Assembly (NCBI GenBank): GCA_004524595.1
Contig: SDOA01000042.1
Location: 1-31,997 of the forward strand
Source: Candidatus Thorarchaeota archaeon
Lineage (GTDB): Archaea; Asgardarchaeota; Thorarchaeia; Thorarchaeales; Thorarchaeaceae
Reading direction: 5' to 3'
DNA: 31,997 nt
Shown one piece after another: positions 1-7,995 of the stretch. The translations under genes were made by a program, and so were the position numbers. The notes under the pieces were generated by a model, which saw nothing but the letters and a program-made list of their open reading frames with translations, was not told the DNA's origin and did no database searches. Within the stretch, counting starts at the first letter, position 1. Each line of letters starts with the position of its first letter.

Positions 1-26
1 ATCTTGTGCATTCTCTTGTCAGTCAT
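1..26 (-). CDS. Start of a downstream gene, possibly a DUF35 OB-fold/zinc-ribbon partner of the thiolase (partial)
   Basis: Only the first eight codons are inside the window (M-T-D-K-R-M-H-K). The ATG at 26-24 is preceded on the minus strand by a perfect AGGAGG (complement of 35-40) with an 8-base spacer, and this site overlaps the last codons of the thiolase-like gene whose stop is at 31-29. Such tight coupling implies translation from one operon. In archaea thiolase or SCP2-thiolase genes are commonly followed by a DUF35 OB-fold protein, so that is the likeliest identity, but nothing in the eight visible residues proves it. The gene start itself is well supported; the product is a guess from context. 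Confidence 0.45.
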
Positions 27-28
27 CT

Positions 29-1337
29 CTATGGCCTCCTGAGAATGAAGTTGCTGATACTGGTTCCAGTACCCGCATGACTGTTGACAAGACCAGTGTT
101 TGCGTCCTTGACATAGGTCTTGGAGCTCAAGTGCTTCTTGGGAGCGGTGTCGTTGAGATGCATCATGCACTCCAGCGCACTCATGATACCGGTAGCTCCG
201 ACTGGATGTCCGTAGCCCATCAATCCACCACCGACGTTGCAAGGTACCTCGCCATCAAGGAAGGTCTGCTTCTCGCGGACAAAGTCCTTCACGGTCTCAG
301 TATTGCACCAGTGAAGTGCCTTGTAGATTTGCACCTCAGAGGAGCTGAAGGCGTCGTGAAGTTCTGCAACATCGATCTCTTTTGCAGCATCTTTGTATTC
401 GATGCCGGCCATGTCGTAGGCAACCTCGCCTGACTTGCGGCAGGCTGCGAACTCAGTCATGTCTGGGTATCCCTTCCCATACTGTTCGTTCCACCCAGGG
501 AAGTCAATACGGTCACCTGCACGGATGGTACAGCTGCTGAGTCCAGCACCATCAATGACAACGTAGTTGTGAGGAGCATGCTTCTTTGCCCATTCCTCGC
601 TCGTGACGAGAGCAAAGGCACCACCGCGGCTCATCAGACAACAGTCCAACCGCTTCAGGGGGTAGCTGATGAGACGGCTCTCCATCACATCATCGACTGT
701 GAGTGTCTTTTTGTGGTATGGTGACTCGGGATTGGTGAAATCACTCCTATACCATTGGGACTTCTCGTTGTCAGCTGCGTAATTTCGGTTCTTCATGGCA
801 GCAAGAGCAAAGTCCTCCTCAGTGAGACCATTCTCTTTCATGAACTTGTAAGCCATGGCAGCATAATAGATGGGATAGATACCACCAGCGAGTGCCTCGT
901 ACCTTGTATCCGAGGCTAGCGCAATAAATTCACTCCCCTGTGACTGGGTGACATTATCCATTTCTTCCCACCCAAATACGCCAACACAATCGAAGAGTCC
1001 TGACCTCACAGCCAAGAAGGCTCCATAGAGAGCTGACCCTCCTGTGTTTCCTCCATTTTCAATACGCACGTGGGGCAACCCGACTAACCCAAGATGATCA
1101 TGAATAACCCATTCCATGTCAAACGGACGAATCCGAGTAACTTTCTGGGCAGAGTTGCTTGCCAAAATGTACAGAGAAGTGCGAGTAGACCATGAAATCA
1201 AGGTCCCTGAGCGTGAAGTCAGGGATGTCCTTCTGCGTCTCTACAATACAGTTGGCAGCCATAGCCTCTGAGGTTATGTGCATTGGGTAGTCGAAAGGAG
1301 TTGCCGCACCGCCTGCGATACATACTTTTCGACTCAT
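29..1337 (-). pseudogene. Thiolase-superfamily acyltransferase or aldolase, interrupted by one frameshift
   Basis: Two overlapping minus-strand reading frames form one protein. Residues 1-72 are encoded by 1337-1122 and begin with RKVCIAGGAATPF, typical of archaeal SCP2-type thiolases. The frame then hits TGA, and the rest of the family (VIHDHLGLVGLPHVRIEN onward) continues in the next frame to the TAG at 31-29. Removing one base from the AAA at 1121-1123 fuses them into about 435 residues, the normal family size. Visible motifs in fused numbering: HDAF (His327, as in SCP2 thiolases instead of NEAF) and GYGHPVGATG (His377). The usual nucleophilic Cys of the VENACASGG motif is replaced by Gly (IENGGNTGG, about Gly96), and the C-terminal Cys motif is replaced by NSHAGTGT. 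That suggests an aldolase or other non-thiolase activity. The frameshift may be real or a sequencing error, because the coding sequence on both sides is intact. Confidence 0.8.
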
Positions 1338-1360
1338 AATATATCACTGAATCCGTTTAT

Positions 1361-1389
1361 CCAAGCCGCTCCTATATAGGAGGGGCTGG
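1361..1389. promoter_or_regulatory. Palindrome with embedded TATA-like core upstream of the thiolase gene
   Basis: A perfect 14-base palindrome, CTCCTATATAGGAG (1369-1382), is flanked by further pairing AGCC/GGCT and CC/GG with a G/G mismatch and one bulge. Its TATATA core lies about 39 bases before the ATG at 1337, a distance that fits an archaeal TATA box with a leader of roughly ten bases. It could be a promoter overlapped by a repressor site, or a hairpin near the 5' end of the transcript. A terminator role is less likely, since no T-run of note follows on either strand. Confidence 0.4.
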
Positions 1390-1492
1390 ATTTTCTAAGT
1401 TCACGCTTCAAATTCTACTACTTATAGGTTACCTACGACATTCTACAGACTGAAAATCTGATTAAAAATGATACCCAGACCCATTGACGCAA

Positions 1493-1846
1493 CTATGACT
1501 GAGAATAAGTTTCCCCATCAAATCTACCAGATAACTCCCCTAAAGAAATTGCCTCATAGATTATGCTTCCCACCTTATCAGGAGCAGCTCCAGTCTTAGC
1601 CACAGCTTCTTGGAGTGTAATGTTATCGTGGGTCCTGATTATACCAACCATTCTGTTCCATCGTCTTGTGAATATAACCTCCTCGATGACCAGAATTAAT
1701 CCTATGAATAACTCGACTGCACCAATCCATGTGCCAATCATGCTCCAACCAAATATTGGGCCAGCTAAAACAAGAAAGCCACCGCCTAAGATAAACATAA
1801 GGCCTAAACATGATAAACCATTGAATGCACTCCTCATTGTAAACAC
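1493..1846 (-). CDS. Small membrane protein with two TM helices and a C-terminal helical/winged-helix-like domain
   Basis: 117 residues. Two hydrophobic segments (about residues 10-32 and 36-56) form a hairpin, followed by a basic loop (TRRWNRMVG) and a cytosolic tail of about 55 residues. The tail pattern (HDNITLQEAVAKTGAAPDKVGSIIYEAISLGELSGRF) looks like a compact helix-turn-helix or winged-helix fold, in which a recognition-type helix is followed by a short wing. I do not recognise a named family. The first start is GTG at 1846; an ATG three codons in (1837) has GGTG six bases before it and is equally plausible. A TATA-like TTTAAATAA (complement of 1871-1879) lies about 28 bases upstream of 1846, suggesting a nearly leaderless transcript. 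It stands alone between the thiolase gene and the PH-like gene on the same strand. Confidence 0.65.
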   Translation of the reverse strand: MFTMRSAFNGLSCLGLMFILGGGFLVLAGPIFGWSMIGTWIGAVELFIGLILVIEEVIFTRRWNRMVGIIRTHDNITLQEAVAKTGAAPDKVGSIIYEAISLGELSGRFDGETYSQS

Positions 1847-2095
1847 CGGATGGTTCTATTCAGCACCTTGTTATTTAAACTACCTCATTTCAACAGTGAT
1901 ACAGAGGTGTCACACTTCTAGCTTGTACTTAACATCTTCGGACGAGTGTATTGTAATGTCAATAAGAGATAGAACTCCAGTTCTCGCTTGAGATTCATTA
2001 TCCTAGCTGATTTTGAAAAACTGTCGATAGAAAGAAAGGATACCAAAGCATGCAGCCTTCAGGAAGAGCATGCTTGGATCCAAGTATATTGAAAA

Positions 2096-2860
2096 CTATA
2101 CTTTTGCATGAGACCGGACAATCGATTCAATCTTATCGAGCTTTGCCTGAATATCAGGGTCCTTGATGTTAACAACAATCGAAACATCAATGTCAGCAAC
2201 CTGTTGGTTACCCTTCTTGTCAGTATAGGGAACATCAACCTTGTAGTTGACTCGGTCTGCCTGTTTTGCCCTGAAGCCCTTGGCCTCTTGCTCGATCTCA
2301 TAGCCACCCTTGACGGGATACAGGACACCATAGTTCACCATCTGGTAACCTCCATCAGTGATTCCTTTAGTAATCTGCTCCATGATGGATTTATTGTACA
2401 TATAGCTACCAAGCTGGACTAGGCTCAGGAATGCGAACACACCACCGCCGCTTACTCGAGCAGCCTTGGCTTCTTGCACTCCAGTGGCAATGACGCGAAG
2501 GTCTGAAACGAAGACCTGTCCCTTGATTACAGACTTGCCGGTCTCAACCCAGCCATCACAAATTACTGCGAATTCCTCACCAGGTAGTTTACAGAAATTC
2601 TGAACAAAGAATCTCTCGAATTCAGCCAGTTTGTCTGCCTTTCTCGCACGCATCATCTTGTCAAAGAGAATGTATGCTTTCTCCGAGAACATAGCGGGAT
2701 CCACTAAAATGGCATCCTTCATGATCTCACCAAATATCTGGAACTCCGAAGGTTCAATCTTTTCGAATACTTTTCGCAATTCGTTTCCAACGTCGCCTGA
2801 TTTTCCTTTTTGCATCTTCTCGATGACTTCTTTTCTCAATTTATCAAAGTCTACACCCAT
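2096..2860 (-). CDS. Cytosolic protein with helical N-terminal region and PH/GRAM-like domain
   Basis: 254 residues counted from the ATG at 2860, chosen because AGAGGT precedes it at good spacing; an in-frame extension to 3037 has no ribosome site and low-complexity, non-protein-like sequence. Residues 1-90 are charged and helical (DFDKLRKEVIEKMQKG...). Residues about 92-235 contain a pattern typical of bacterial PH, GRAM or SHR-like domains: KGQVFVSDLRVIATGV (about 113-128), then beta-strand-rich sequence with a hydrophobic stretch (VFAFLSLVQLGSYMY, about 141-155) and VADIDVSIVVNIKDP near the end. No signal peptide is present. The hydrophobic stretch may be a membrane-proximal loop. The function is unknown; a membrane-lipid or scaffold role is an inference from the fold only. 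Confidence 0.7.
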   Translation of the reverse strand: MGVDFDKLRKEVIEKMQKGKSGDVGNELRKVFEKIEPSEFQIFGEIMKDAILVDPAMFSEKAYILFDKMMRARKADKLAEFERFFVQNFCKLPGEEFAVICDGWVETGKSVIKGQVFVSDLRVIATGVQEAKAARVSGGGVFAFLSLVQLGSYMYNKSIMEQITKGITDGGYQMVNYGVLYPVKGGYEIEQEAKGFRAKQADRVNYKVDVPYTDKKGNQQVADIDVSIVVNIKDPDIQAKLDKIESIVRSHAKV

Positions 2861-3130
2861 TTTGAAAACCTCTTTGTTATTCAATGATTGCAATCCAGTA
2901 GTATTTGTAACAGAGATATTAAGGATAGCTTGCATAGGTTCCAAGAATAACATAAGTTGATTCCTTTTTTTCATAGACGCAATTAGTGCAAAAGATCGAT
3001 AATGAAATTTCAGCGGCAAACATAGCTTTGTCATCATTCAAAAAATGAGTATTTGTTCTTCAGTAACAAGATTCTAATAGAGGTTCTCTTGAGTATAACA
3101 GTTACTTCGCATAATACGGAGGAGAAAAAT

Positions 3131-4390
3131 ATGGAAGGTAGTGTGTCTTCTTCTGAACAAGGAGTCTCTAAGAGATATATGATATTCCTTGTCGTAGTCA
3201 TGGGACTTGTGAGCCAGATGGACAGTTGGTTGTCCCTGATTGAAACGAAAGCATTGCCAGGAATAATCACAGAATTCTGGGCTCCAGTAGACGAGGCAGC
3301 ACGTGCAGTTGCACGGAGCGAATTTGCATTTTTACAAGGCGTTTTCGGAATAATCGTCTTTGGTGTCTTCTTTATAGCATGGTTTGCCGATGCCTATGGA
3401 AGAAGGGCTGGGATAATGGTCTTGGTACTTACAATGGGGATTCCATCAATCCTCATAGTATTCCTTTCTATAAACGTCTACATTTTCCTGCTACTATACT
3501 CAGTAGTGATTATGGCAACAACATCAAATCTATGGGAAGTGCCTGTTTCAGAGGAGGCTCCTGCAAAGAGCCGAGGGCTCTATGGAAGTATTGCGTTCCT
3601 TATTGGAGTCATTCCATTATATGCAATTCTGGGAACACGCATCATCGATAGCTTTGGTTGGGTGTGGGGCTATGGTGTGATGTTCTTCTTGATGTTGATA
3701 CTCATGGTCCTTCTATACTTCATGAAAGAACCCCAGAGATGGAAAGATTCTGTTGAGGCAAGGCAAAACCTAAGACTTGGTGTGATGCAAGCACTGAGAA
3801 AACTGAGAAAAGAAGATCGGAAATACATCATAATAGCGACAATAGTCTACCTGGCTTGGACTATCTCATTTAAAATGGCAACGACATTCGGTGGAGAATA
3901 TTTTGTGCAAGTACTTAATTACACGGACGATGAGTTCAACTCGATCTTGACGATAGCTGGATTACTCCTTCCAGTGAGTGCTTTAATTTCGGGAATTCTG
4001 CTCGACAAAGGTGGAAGGAACTTGGTACTTGTATTGGGTTCATTGGGTTCGGTTGTCAGCCTGGCAGCGTTAGGTCTGACGGGATTGCCAATCACATATC
4101 AACTAGCCTACTTCTTTATGGCGATGGTCCTAGCGTGGATCTATGTCTATCTTGCTGAGATATTCACCACAGAAGTGAGATCTACGAGTATTGGTGTCTG
4201 TGTTACAGGAGCACGATTGGGTTATGTCGTTGGTCCCCTGCTCTCATCGCTGTTGATTTCAATGTTTCCAGTAATGGATGGTTTCTGGATTGTTGCAGGT
4301 GTGCTAATGCTCATACCTCTCTTCACACTGCTTGCAAGACCTCTTGAAACAAAAGGGAAAACACTTGAAGAAATAGAGGTTGAGAGATAA
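3131..4390 (+). CDS. MFS transporter, sugar-porter-like
   Basis: 419 residues with about 12 predicted transmembrane helices. The loop between TM2 and TM3 carries the MFS motif A variant FADAYGRRAG. Near TM10 the sequence FTTEVRSTSIGV matches the sugar-porter PTEVRSTGxG signature, and the C-terminus ETKGKTLEEIE is the characteristic sugar-porter tail. It is therefore likely to be a proton- or ion-coupled carrier for a sugar or small organic anion; the substrate cannot be told from sequence. The start at 3131 is set by GGAGG at 3118-3122 with an 8-base spacer; an in-frame extension back to 3053 has no such site. It is divergent from the PH-like gene across a 270-base region and is followed by a strong hairpin/T-rich terminator, so it is probably transcribed alone. 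Confidence 0.88.
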   Translation: MEGSVSSSEQGVSKRYMIFLVVVMGLVSQMDSWLSLIETKALPGIITEFWAPVDEAARAVARSEFAFLQGVFGIIVFGVFFIAWFADAYGRRAGIMVLVLTMGIPSILIVFLSINVYIFLLLYSVVIMATTSNLWEVPVSEEAPAKSRGLYGSIAFLIGVIPLYAILGTRIIDSFGWVWGYGVMFFLMLILMVLLYFMKEPQRWKDSVEARQNLRLGVMQALRKLRKEDRKYIIIATIVYLAWTISFKMATTFGGEYFVQVLNYTDDEFNSILTIAGLLLPVSALISGILLDKGGRNLVLVLGSLGSVVSLAALGLTGLPITYQLAYFFMAMVLAWIYVYLAEIFTTEVRSTSIGVCVTGARLGYVVGPLLSSLLISMFPVMDGFWIVAGVLMLIPLFTLLARPLETKGKTLEEIEVER

Positions 4391-4401
4391 CTGTCACCCT
4401 A

Positions 4402-4440
4402 ATGTTGAGGAAACTTTGAATTCTCCTCAACATTTCTTTC
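4402..4440 (+). terminator. Hairpin plus pyrimidine-rich terminator after the MFS gene
   Basis: A perfect 10-bp inverted repeat (ATGTTGAGGA at 4402-4411 with TCCTCAACAT at 4424-4433, 12-base loop) is followed by TTCTTTCTTTTTC. It lies 11 bases after the MFS stop codon. This is the expected place and form for a transcription end. Confidence 0.7.
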
Positions 4441-4575
4441 TTTTTCACTTCAAATCTAGATAATACGAATATTTCTTCTATATCTCTTATATCTGGAAGA
4501 GATGGGATAGTAGTCAATATATAGACGTTAAGAATCCACTTTCTTCTCATGATGACGGGATAGGAGCAGTATAAT

Positions 4576-6822
4576 TTGAGAGTACGATTTCATACAATGA
4601 GAACAGGCATAGGTCTACTGATTGCATTACCATTATGTCTTCTAATATTCCTTAGTAATCCACCTTGGGACACACCTGGAGCAGCCACTGCATACTACTC
4701 CATCCTTGCCTTTCTTAGTGTGACAATAACAGCAAGTATCGCAAATAGAATACGAATTGATCCTTCAGCATCGAACAATGTTCTATTTGCAGGTACTGGT
4801 TATGCATCGATTATCTTTGCTGGCGCAGCTATATTCTATATCCTCACAGGTGAAACACCTGTAATCCATTCTCAGCCTTCGGGTATTTTCCTTAATCTAG
4901 TTGCCCTGGCAACCACTGGCATCATTATGGTGCTATATAGTACATTGGATCAAATAACAGTTCACGGAGATTCAAAATGGGAAAAAGAATCGACTCCAAT
5001 TATTATTATAATAATCTCCGTTGTCATCTTTGTAAGTCTAATGGTCGTAGTCAGACAACCAATTTCGAATGCTTACTTTCTTGGTGCCGGATATGTTACT
5101 GGAATAATAGCTACCATCTCATTTACTCTCGCAGCATTCATGATGTTTAGAAATAGAAGAATAGTTACGTCAAGTGATCCGTATCGCATGATAATATCAT
5201 TCCTATTCTTCGCAGGAGCCTCAATCAATCATATGCTTATACTCCCAGAACCATCATCGAACTGGATTTTTTCCATTGCTCTTATGGGCTTGGGACTCAT
5301 TGTTGCTAATATTGCCATTAGCTACCCATTCCTGCGGGACATTGGAGTGCGCGATAATGTGGCATATGGCGTAACAATAGTCACTAGCCTATTTGCACTC
5401 ATTCCCTTTATTTTATCACATGCCATAGAAGTGTTGATTGGTAGTGGAATAATTATAGAAATTGGTGCAACGGTACTCGTTCACGTAGGAGGTGCAGTAC
5501 TTGCAGGGCTCTCAGCATATGCGCTATATATGAAATTGAAAACTAGATTCTCACCAGGACAGCTAGCAATAGTCTTCTTGCTTATTTTCTGGATGACAGC
5601 TGAGGTAGCCATTGTTCTTACTCACTTTACACCAATGTATGGATTTAATTCTGAAACACTAGTACCATATGTTTGTGGAATCATAGTTTCATCGATCATC
5701 TTTATTCTTGCAGTTCGAAATATGCTGAATCCAACACACACAAAATTTTGGAGAACCAAGGCAGTTTATGTCCTGGGATTATTGGGTCCAGCGATTTTCA
5801 TCCTCTTCGGAGAGTATATCAGACTCTTACTTTTCTCATTGTTTCCGGATATGCCAACGACCATTATTGGAACCTCAATAATGTTGGGAATGAGTTACAT
5901 TGTACTCTATACTCTGTTGACCTACATCTTGCTATTAACAGGAACTTCTGGAGGTGATCTAACCTTCGAATCAATCGGTGCAGCTCTCGCATCGGTCTGG
6001 GTCATTGTCATTATTTTGAAATCAAACTTCGGATATGCGACACCAGGTTGGTGGGTTGCAGAATCAATCATGTACATGGCAGTGGTCTTCTTCGCAATCC
6101 TTACACTTAATATGTATCTAACAGCAAGTAAGGAATTCGAGAAGACTATTCCCGCTGCTACTGCATTTTCGAATATATTATCAGAAACTATTGTACGACA
6201 TCAAGAGTTAGCTATTGATAGACTCACAGAATTGACGAGTGAAACACAGACAAGTGAAAAACGACTTGATTTGTTAGCAGGAAGTTTACATGAAATATCA
6301 CAAGCAAACGAATTTGCAAAATACATTCGGGCAGTGGTGACTGAGACTAAGTTTGAAAGCGATGATTTAGAATCAATAAATCTGATGGACACCATCACTA
6401 ATGCGATGAATCGTCTAAAGATACCAGATGAAGTGCTAAAATTCAAAGAAGAAAAAGATGAGCTTCATAGAAGATATGCTCTGGCGAATAATCTTCTTGT
6501 TGAGGTCTTTTATTATCTCTTCATGGGTATATCGAATAGGATTGGATCAATCGATCTATTAGGTGTAGATGTTTCAGAATCTGAAATATTTCCAGAGACA
6601 CAATTAGAGATTACCTTTGATATTGTGGTCAAGTCAGCTGATGTAAATGAACGAGTAGGTCTTATCAAGAGATATTCAGAGAGTCACTCAATGGATGTTA
6701 TTGAATTTGCATACTCTAAACGAATTGTGGGTCTATTTGGAGGGAGCATGAACTGGAATATTGAACTAATATCAAATCAAGATATACTCCTCACTGTAAA
6801 AATAATTCTAAATTCTGTATAG
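4576..6822 (+). CDS. Polytopic membrane protein with degenerate histidine-kinase-like C-terminal module
   Basis: 748 residues. The first 520 residues hold roughly 14-16 hydrophobic segments with short loops, resembling 7TM/MASE-type sensor regions but longer. From about residue 535 a cytosolic part resembles a sensor kinase: a helical stretch with His542 (IVRHQELAIDRL), a second helix with the usual dimerisation pattern, an N-box-like LLVEVFYYLFMGISNR (about 640-655), and a final G-box-like RIVGLFGGSMNWNIE (716-730) followed by the closing strand LLTVKIIL. The DxGxG and canonical N-box Asn motifs that bind ATP-Mg are not recognisable, so it may be a pseudokinase or a very divergent kinase. 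The TTG at 4576 is favoured by GGAG at 4563-4566 (9-base spacer); an ATG follows seven codons later. No response regulator is adjacent. The signal and the output are unknown. Confidence 0.72.
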   Translation: MRVRFHTMRTGIGLLIALPLCLLIFLSNPPWDTPGAATAYYSILAFLSVTITASIANRIRIDPSASNNVLFAGTGYASIIFAGAAIFYILTGETPVIHSQPSGIFLNLVALATTGIIMVLYSTLDQITVHGDSKWEKESTPIIIIIISVVIFVSLMVVVRQPISNAYFLGAGYVTGIIATISFTLAAFMMFRNRRIVTSSDPYRMIISFLFFAGASINHMLILPEPSSNWIFSIALMGLGLIVANIAISYPFLRDIGVRDNVAYGVTIVTSLFALIPFILSHAIEVLIGSGIIIEIGATVLVHVGGAVLAGLSAYALYMKLKTRFSPGQLAIVFLLIFWMTAEVAIVLTHFTPMYGFNSETLVPYVCGIIVSSIIFILAVRNMLNPTHTKFWRTKAVYVLGLLGPAIFILFGEYIRLLLFSLFPDMPTTIIGTSIMLGMSYIVLYTLLTYILLLTGTSGGDLTFESIGAALASVWVIVIILKSNFGYATPGWWVAESIMYMAVVFFAILTLNMYLTASKEFEKTIPAATAFSNILSETIVRHQELAIDRLTELTSETQTSEKRLDLLAGSLHEISQANEFAKYIRAVVTETKFESDDLESINLMDTITNAMNRLKIPDEVLKFKEEKDELHRRYALANNLLVEVFYYLFMGISNRIGSIDLLGVDVSESEIFPETQLEITFDIVVKSADVNERVGLIKRYSESHSMDVIEFAYSKRIVGLFGGSMNWNIELISNQDILLTVKIILNSV

Positions 6823-6848
6823 TCTATTAACTATGAATTGGAATGAAG

Positions 6849-6878
6849 AAAAAAAAGAATGGCGAGATTGCTCTCACC
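6849..6878 (-). terminator. Terminator of the caspase-like gene
   Basis: On the minus strand a 7-bp stem with one G-U pair (GGTGAGA / TCTCGCC) closes a GCAA tetraloop and is followed by ATTC and eight T residues (A-run at 6849-6856 on the plus strand). The stem overlaps the stop codon of the caspase-like gene and separates it from the convergent membrane-protein gene. Confidence 0.65.
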
Positions 6879-7755
6879 ATAGGAGAAATGAATGGCTTGG
6901 ATTGCCATCATATTCCTGGGGGTGGTGTGCACCGCCCTTGAACGGATAGGCTGCTGCCGCAATATCAAAGGCAAGCTCTAATTCAGTGCGAGGGTCAGAG
7001 CCAAAGACGTTGATGAGTGCATATTCGAGGAAAAAGTATGTCCACATTCCATTACTATACTCACCTGCATCCCAACCCATCCCCATGATATCACATGTTG
7101 CTGCAACATAGACATGTTCAGAATTTGGCATACTCATCAAATCATCACCGAAACCGCCAGCAAAGCAGTGATCGATGAATACGAAGATCTGGTCAGCAAT
7201 TGCTAGTTTCAAAATAGCAGCAACTTCAACATCCCAGAAATATCCATCTTCCCCATCTTCACCTGCAGTGATATCCCACATACATAACAGACTACTTCCT
7301 CTGCTATCACCTGAACCATGCCCAGAGGTTATGAAGGCAATCGTATCTTTTGACCCAGCTTTACCAACCATATCGAGAAGCGCAAGCTTAACGTTGTGTT
7401 CGGTGGCAAGTCCATCGTATTTTGGATAAAAGCTTGTGTCATCACCGAGAACGATAATCTCATCGTAGCCAATGTCTAAGAGGTAATAGTACCAGTCGTT
7501 AGCATCATCATCACAGTATCTCAGATCACTAATTGCTTTGTAATCACTAATACCAACAACAACAGCATAATGCATTGGTCGCTCGCGAGCCTGCTGATAT
7601 AAAACCAGATAGTCATCAACAACAATTGAGTTATCCAAATCTATTGCCATACTCGCATTACGGTCTGCAAGCACTGATATTCCCAGTGGAACCATTGCTA
7701 CTAGCAGTCCGCAGAGCAACATCATACCTAAAAGGTAGATACTCACTCTCTTCAT
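6874..7755 (-). CDS. Exported or membrane-anchored caspase-like cysteine protease (clan CD, C14 type)
   Basis: 293 residues. An N-terminal hydrophobic segment (about 5-30, preceded by MKR) is a signal peptide or anchor, so the enzyme probably acts outside the cell. The catalytic fold begins with HYAVVVGISDYKAISDLRYCDDDANDWYYYL (62-92), the standard start of metacaspase/caspase-like domains. The catalytic dyad is visible as His146 in FITSGHGSGD and Cys197 in VFIDHCFAGGF. A later segment (VYVAATCD... SNGMWTYFFLEYAL) matches the family's strand 5 and following helix. The start at 7755 is chosen because GGAG lies 8 bases upstream; an in-frame extension to 7818 would bury the signal peptide. Acidic stretches (GEDGEDGYFWD) follow the catalytic His. 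It ends in a terminator and is not obviously part of an operon. Legumain-like or gingipain-like enzymes share the dyad, but the strand order fits C14 best. Confidence 0.85.
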   Translation of the reverse strand: MKRVSIYLLGMMLLCGLLVAMVPLGISVLADRNASMAIDLDNSIVVDDYLVLYQQARERPMHYAVVVGISDYKAISDLRYCDDDANDWYYYLLDIGYDEIIVLGDDTSFYPKYDGLATEHNVKLALLDMVGKAGSKDTIAFITSGHGSGDSRGSSLLCMWDITAGEDGEDGYFWDVEVAAILKLAIADQIFVFIDHCFAGGFGDDLMSMPNSEHVYVAATCDIMGMGWDAGEYSNGMWTYFFLEYALINVFGSDPRTELELAFDIAAAAYPFKGGAHHPQEYDGNPSHSFLLW

Positions 7756-7995
7756 ATCTCTCACTCCAATATAGTTTTTCTCCTTCCTTAGGATACAACT
7801 ACACAGGAAGCCAATCAATAGCGTATATTAGATACTCTTTGAAAGTGTACCTTACGTTTCTAAAACTCGATTCTTTATTCTATGAGGAGAAAACGGTATT
7901 TAGAGCCAATTTTACGGTTATATAAACACTCTTTCAAAGCATTGCGAGAATCTAACCATAGAATATTCCAATAATCTCACAATCTAATGAAGATA

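Noticed and set aside
77..433. 118-residue plus-strand reading frame opposite the thiolase-like gene
   Set aside because: It mirrors the coding strand of a recognisable family, has no ribosome site and no protein-like composition.
1563..1991. 142-residue plus-strand reading frame over the small membrane protein
   Set aside because: The minus-strand frame has a convincing TM hairpin and promoter; this one is Pro/Ser/Thr-rich shadow sequence.
2861..3037. N-terminal extension of the PH/GRAM-like protein to position 3037
   Set aside because: The ATG at 2860 has a good ribosome site and the upstream residues show no protein-like pattern.
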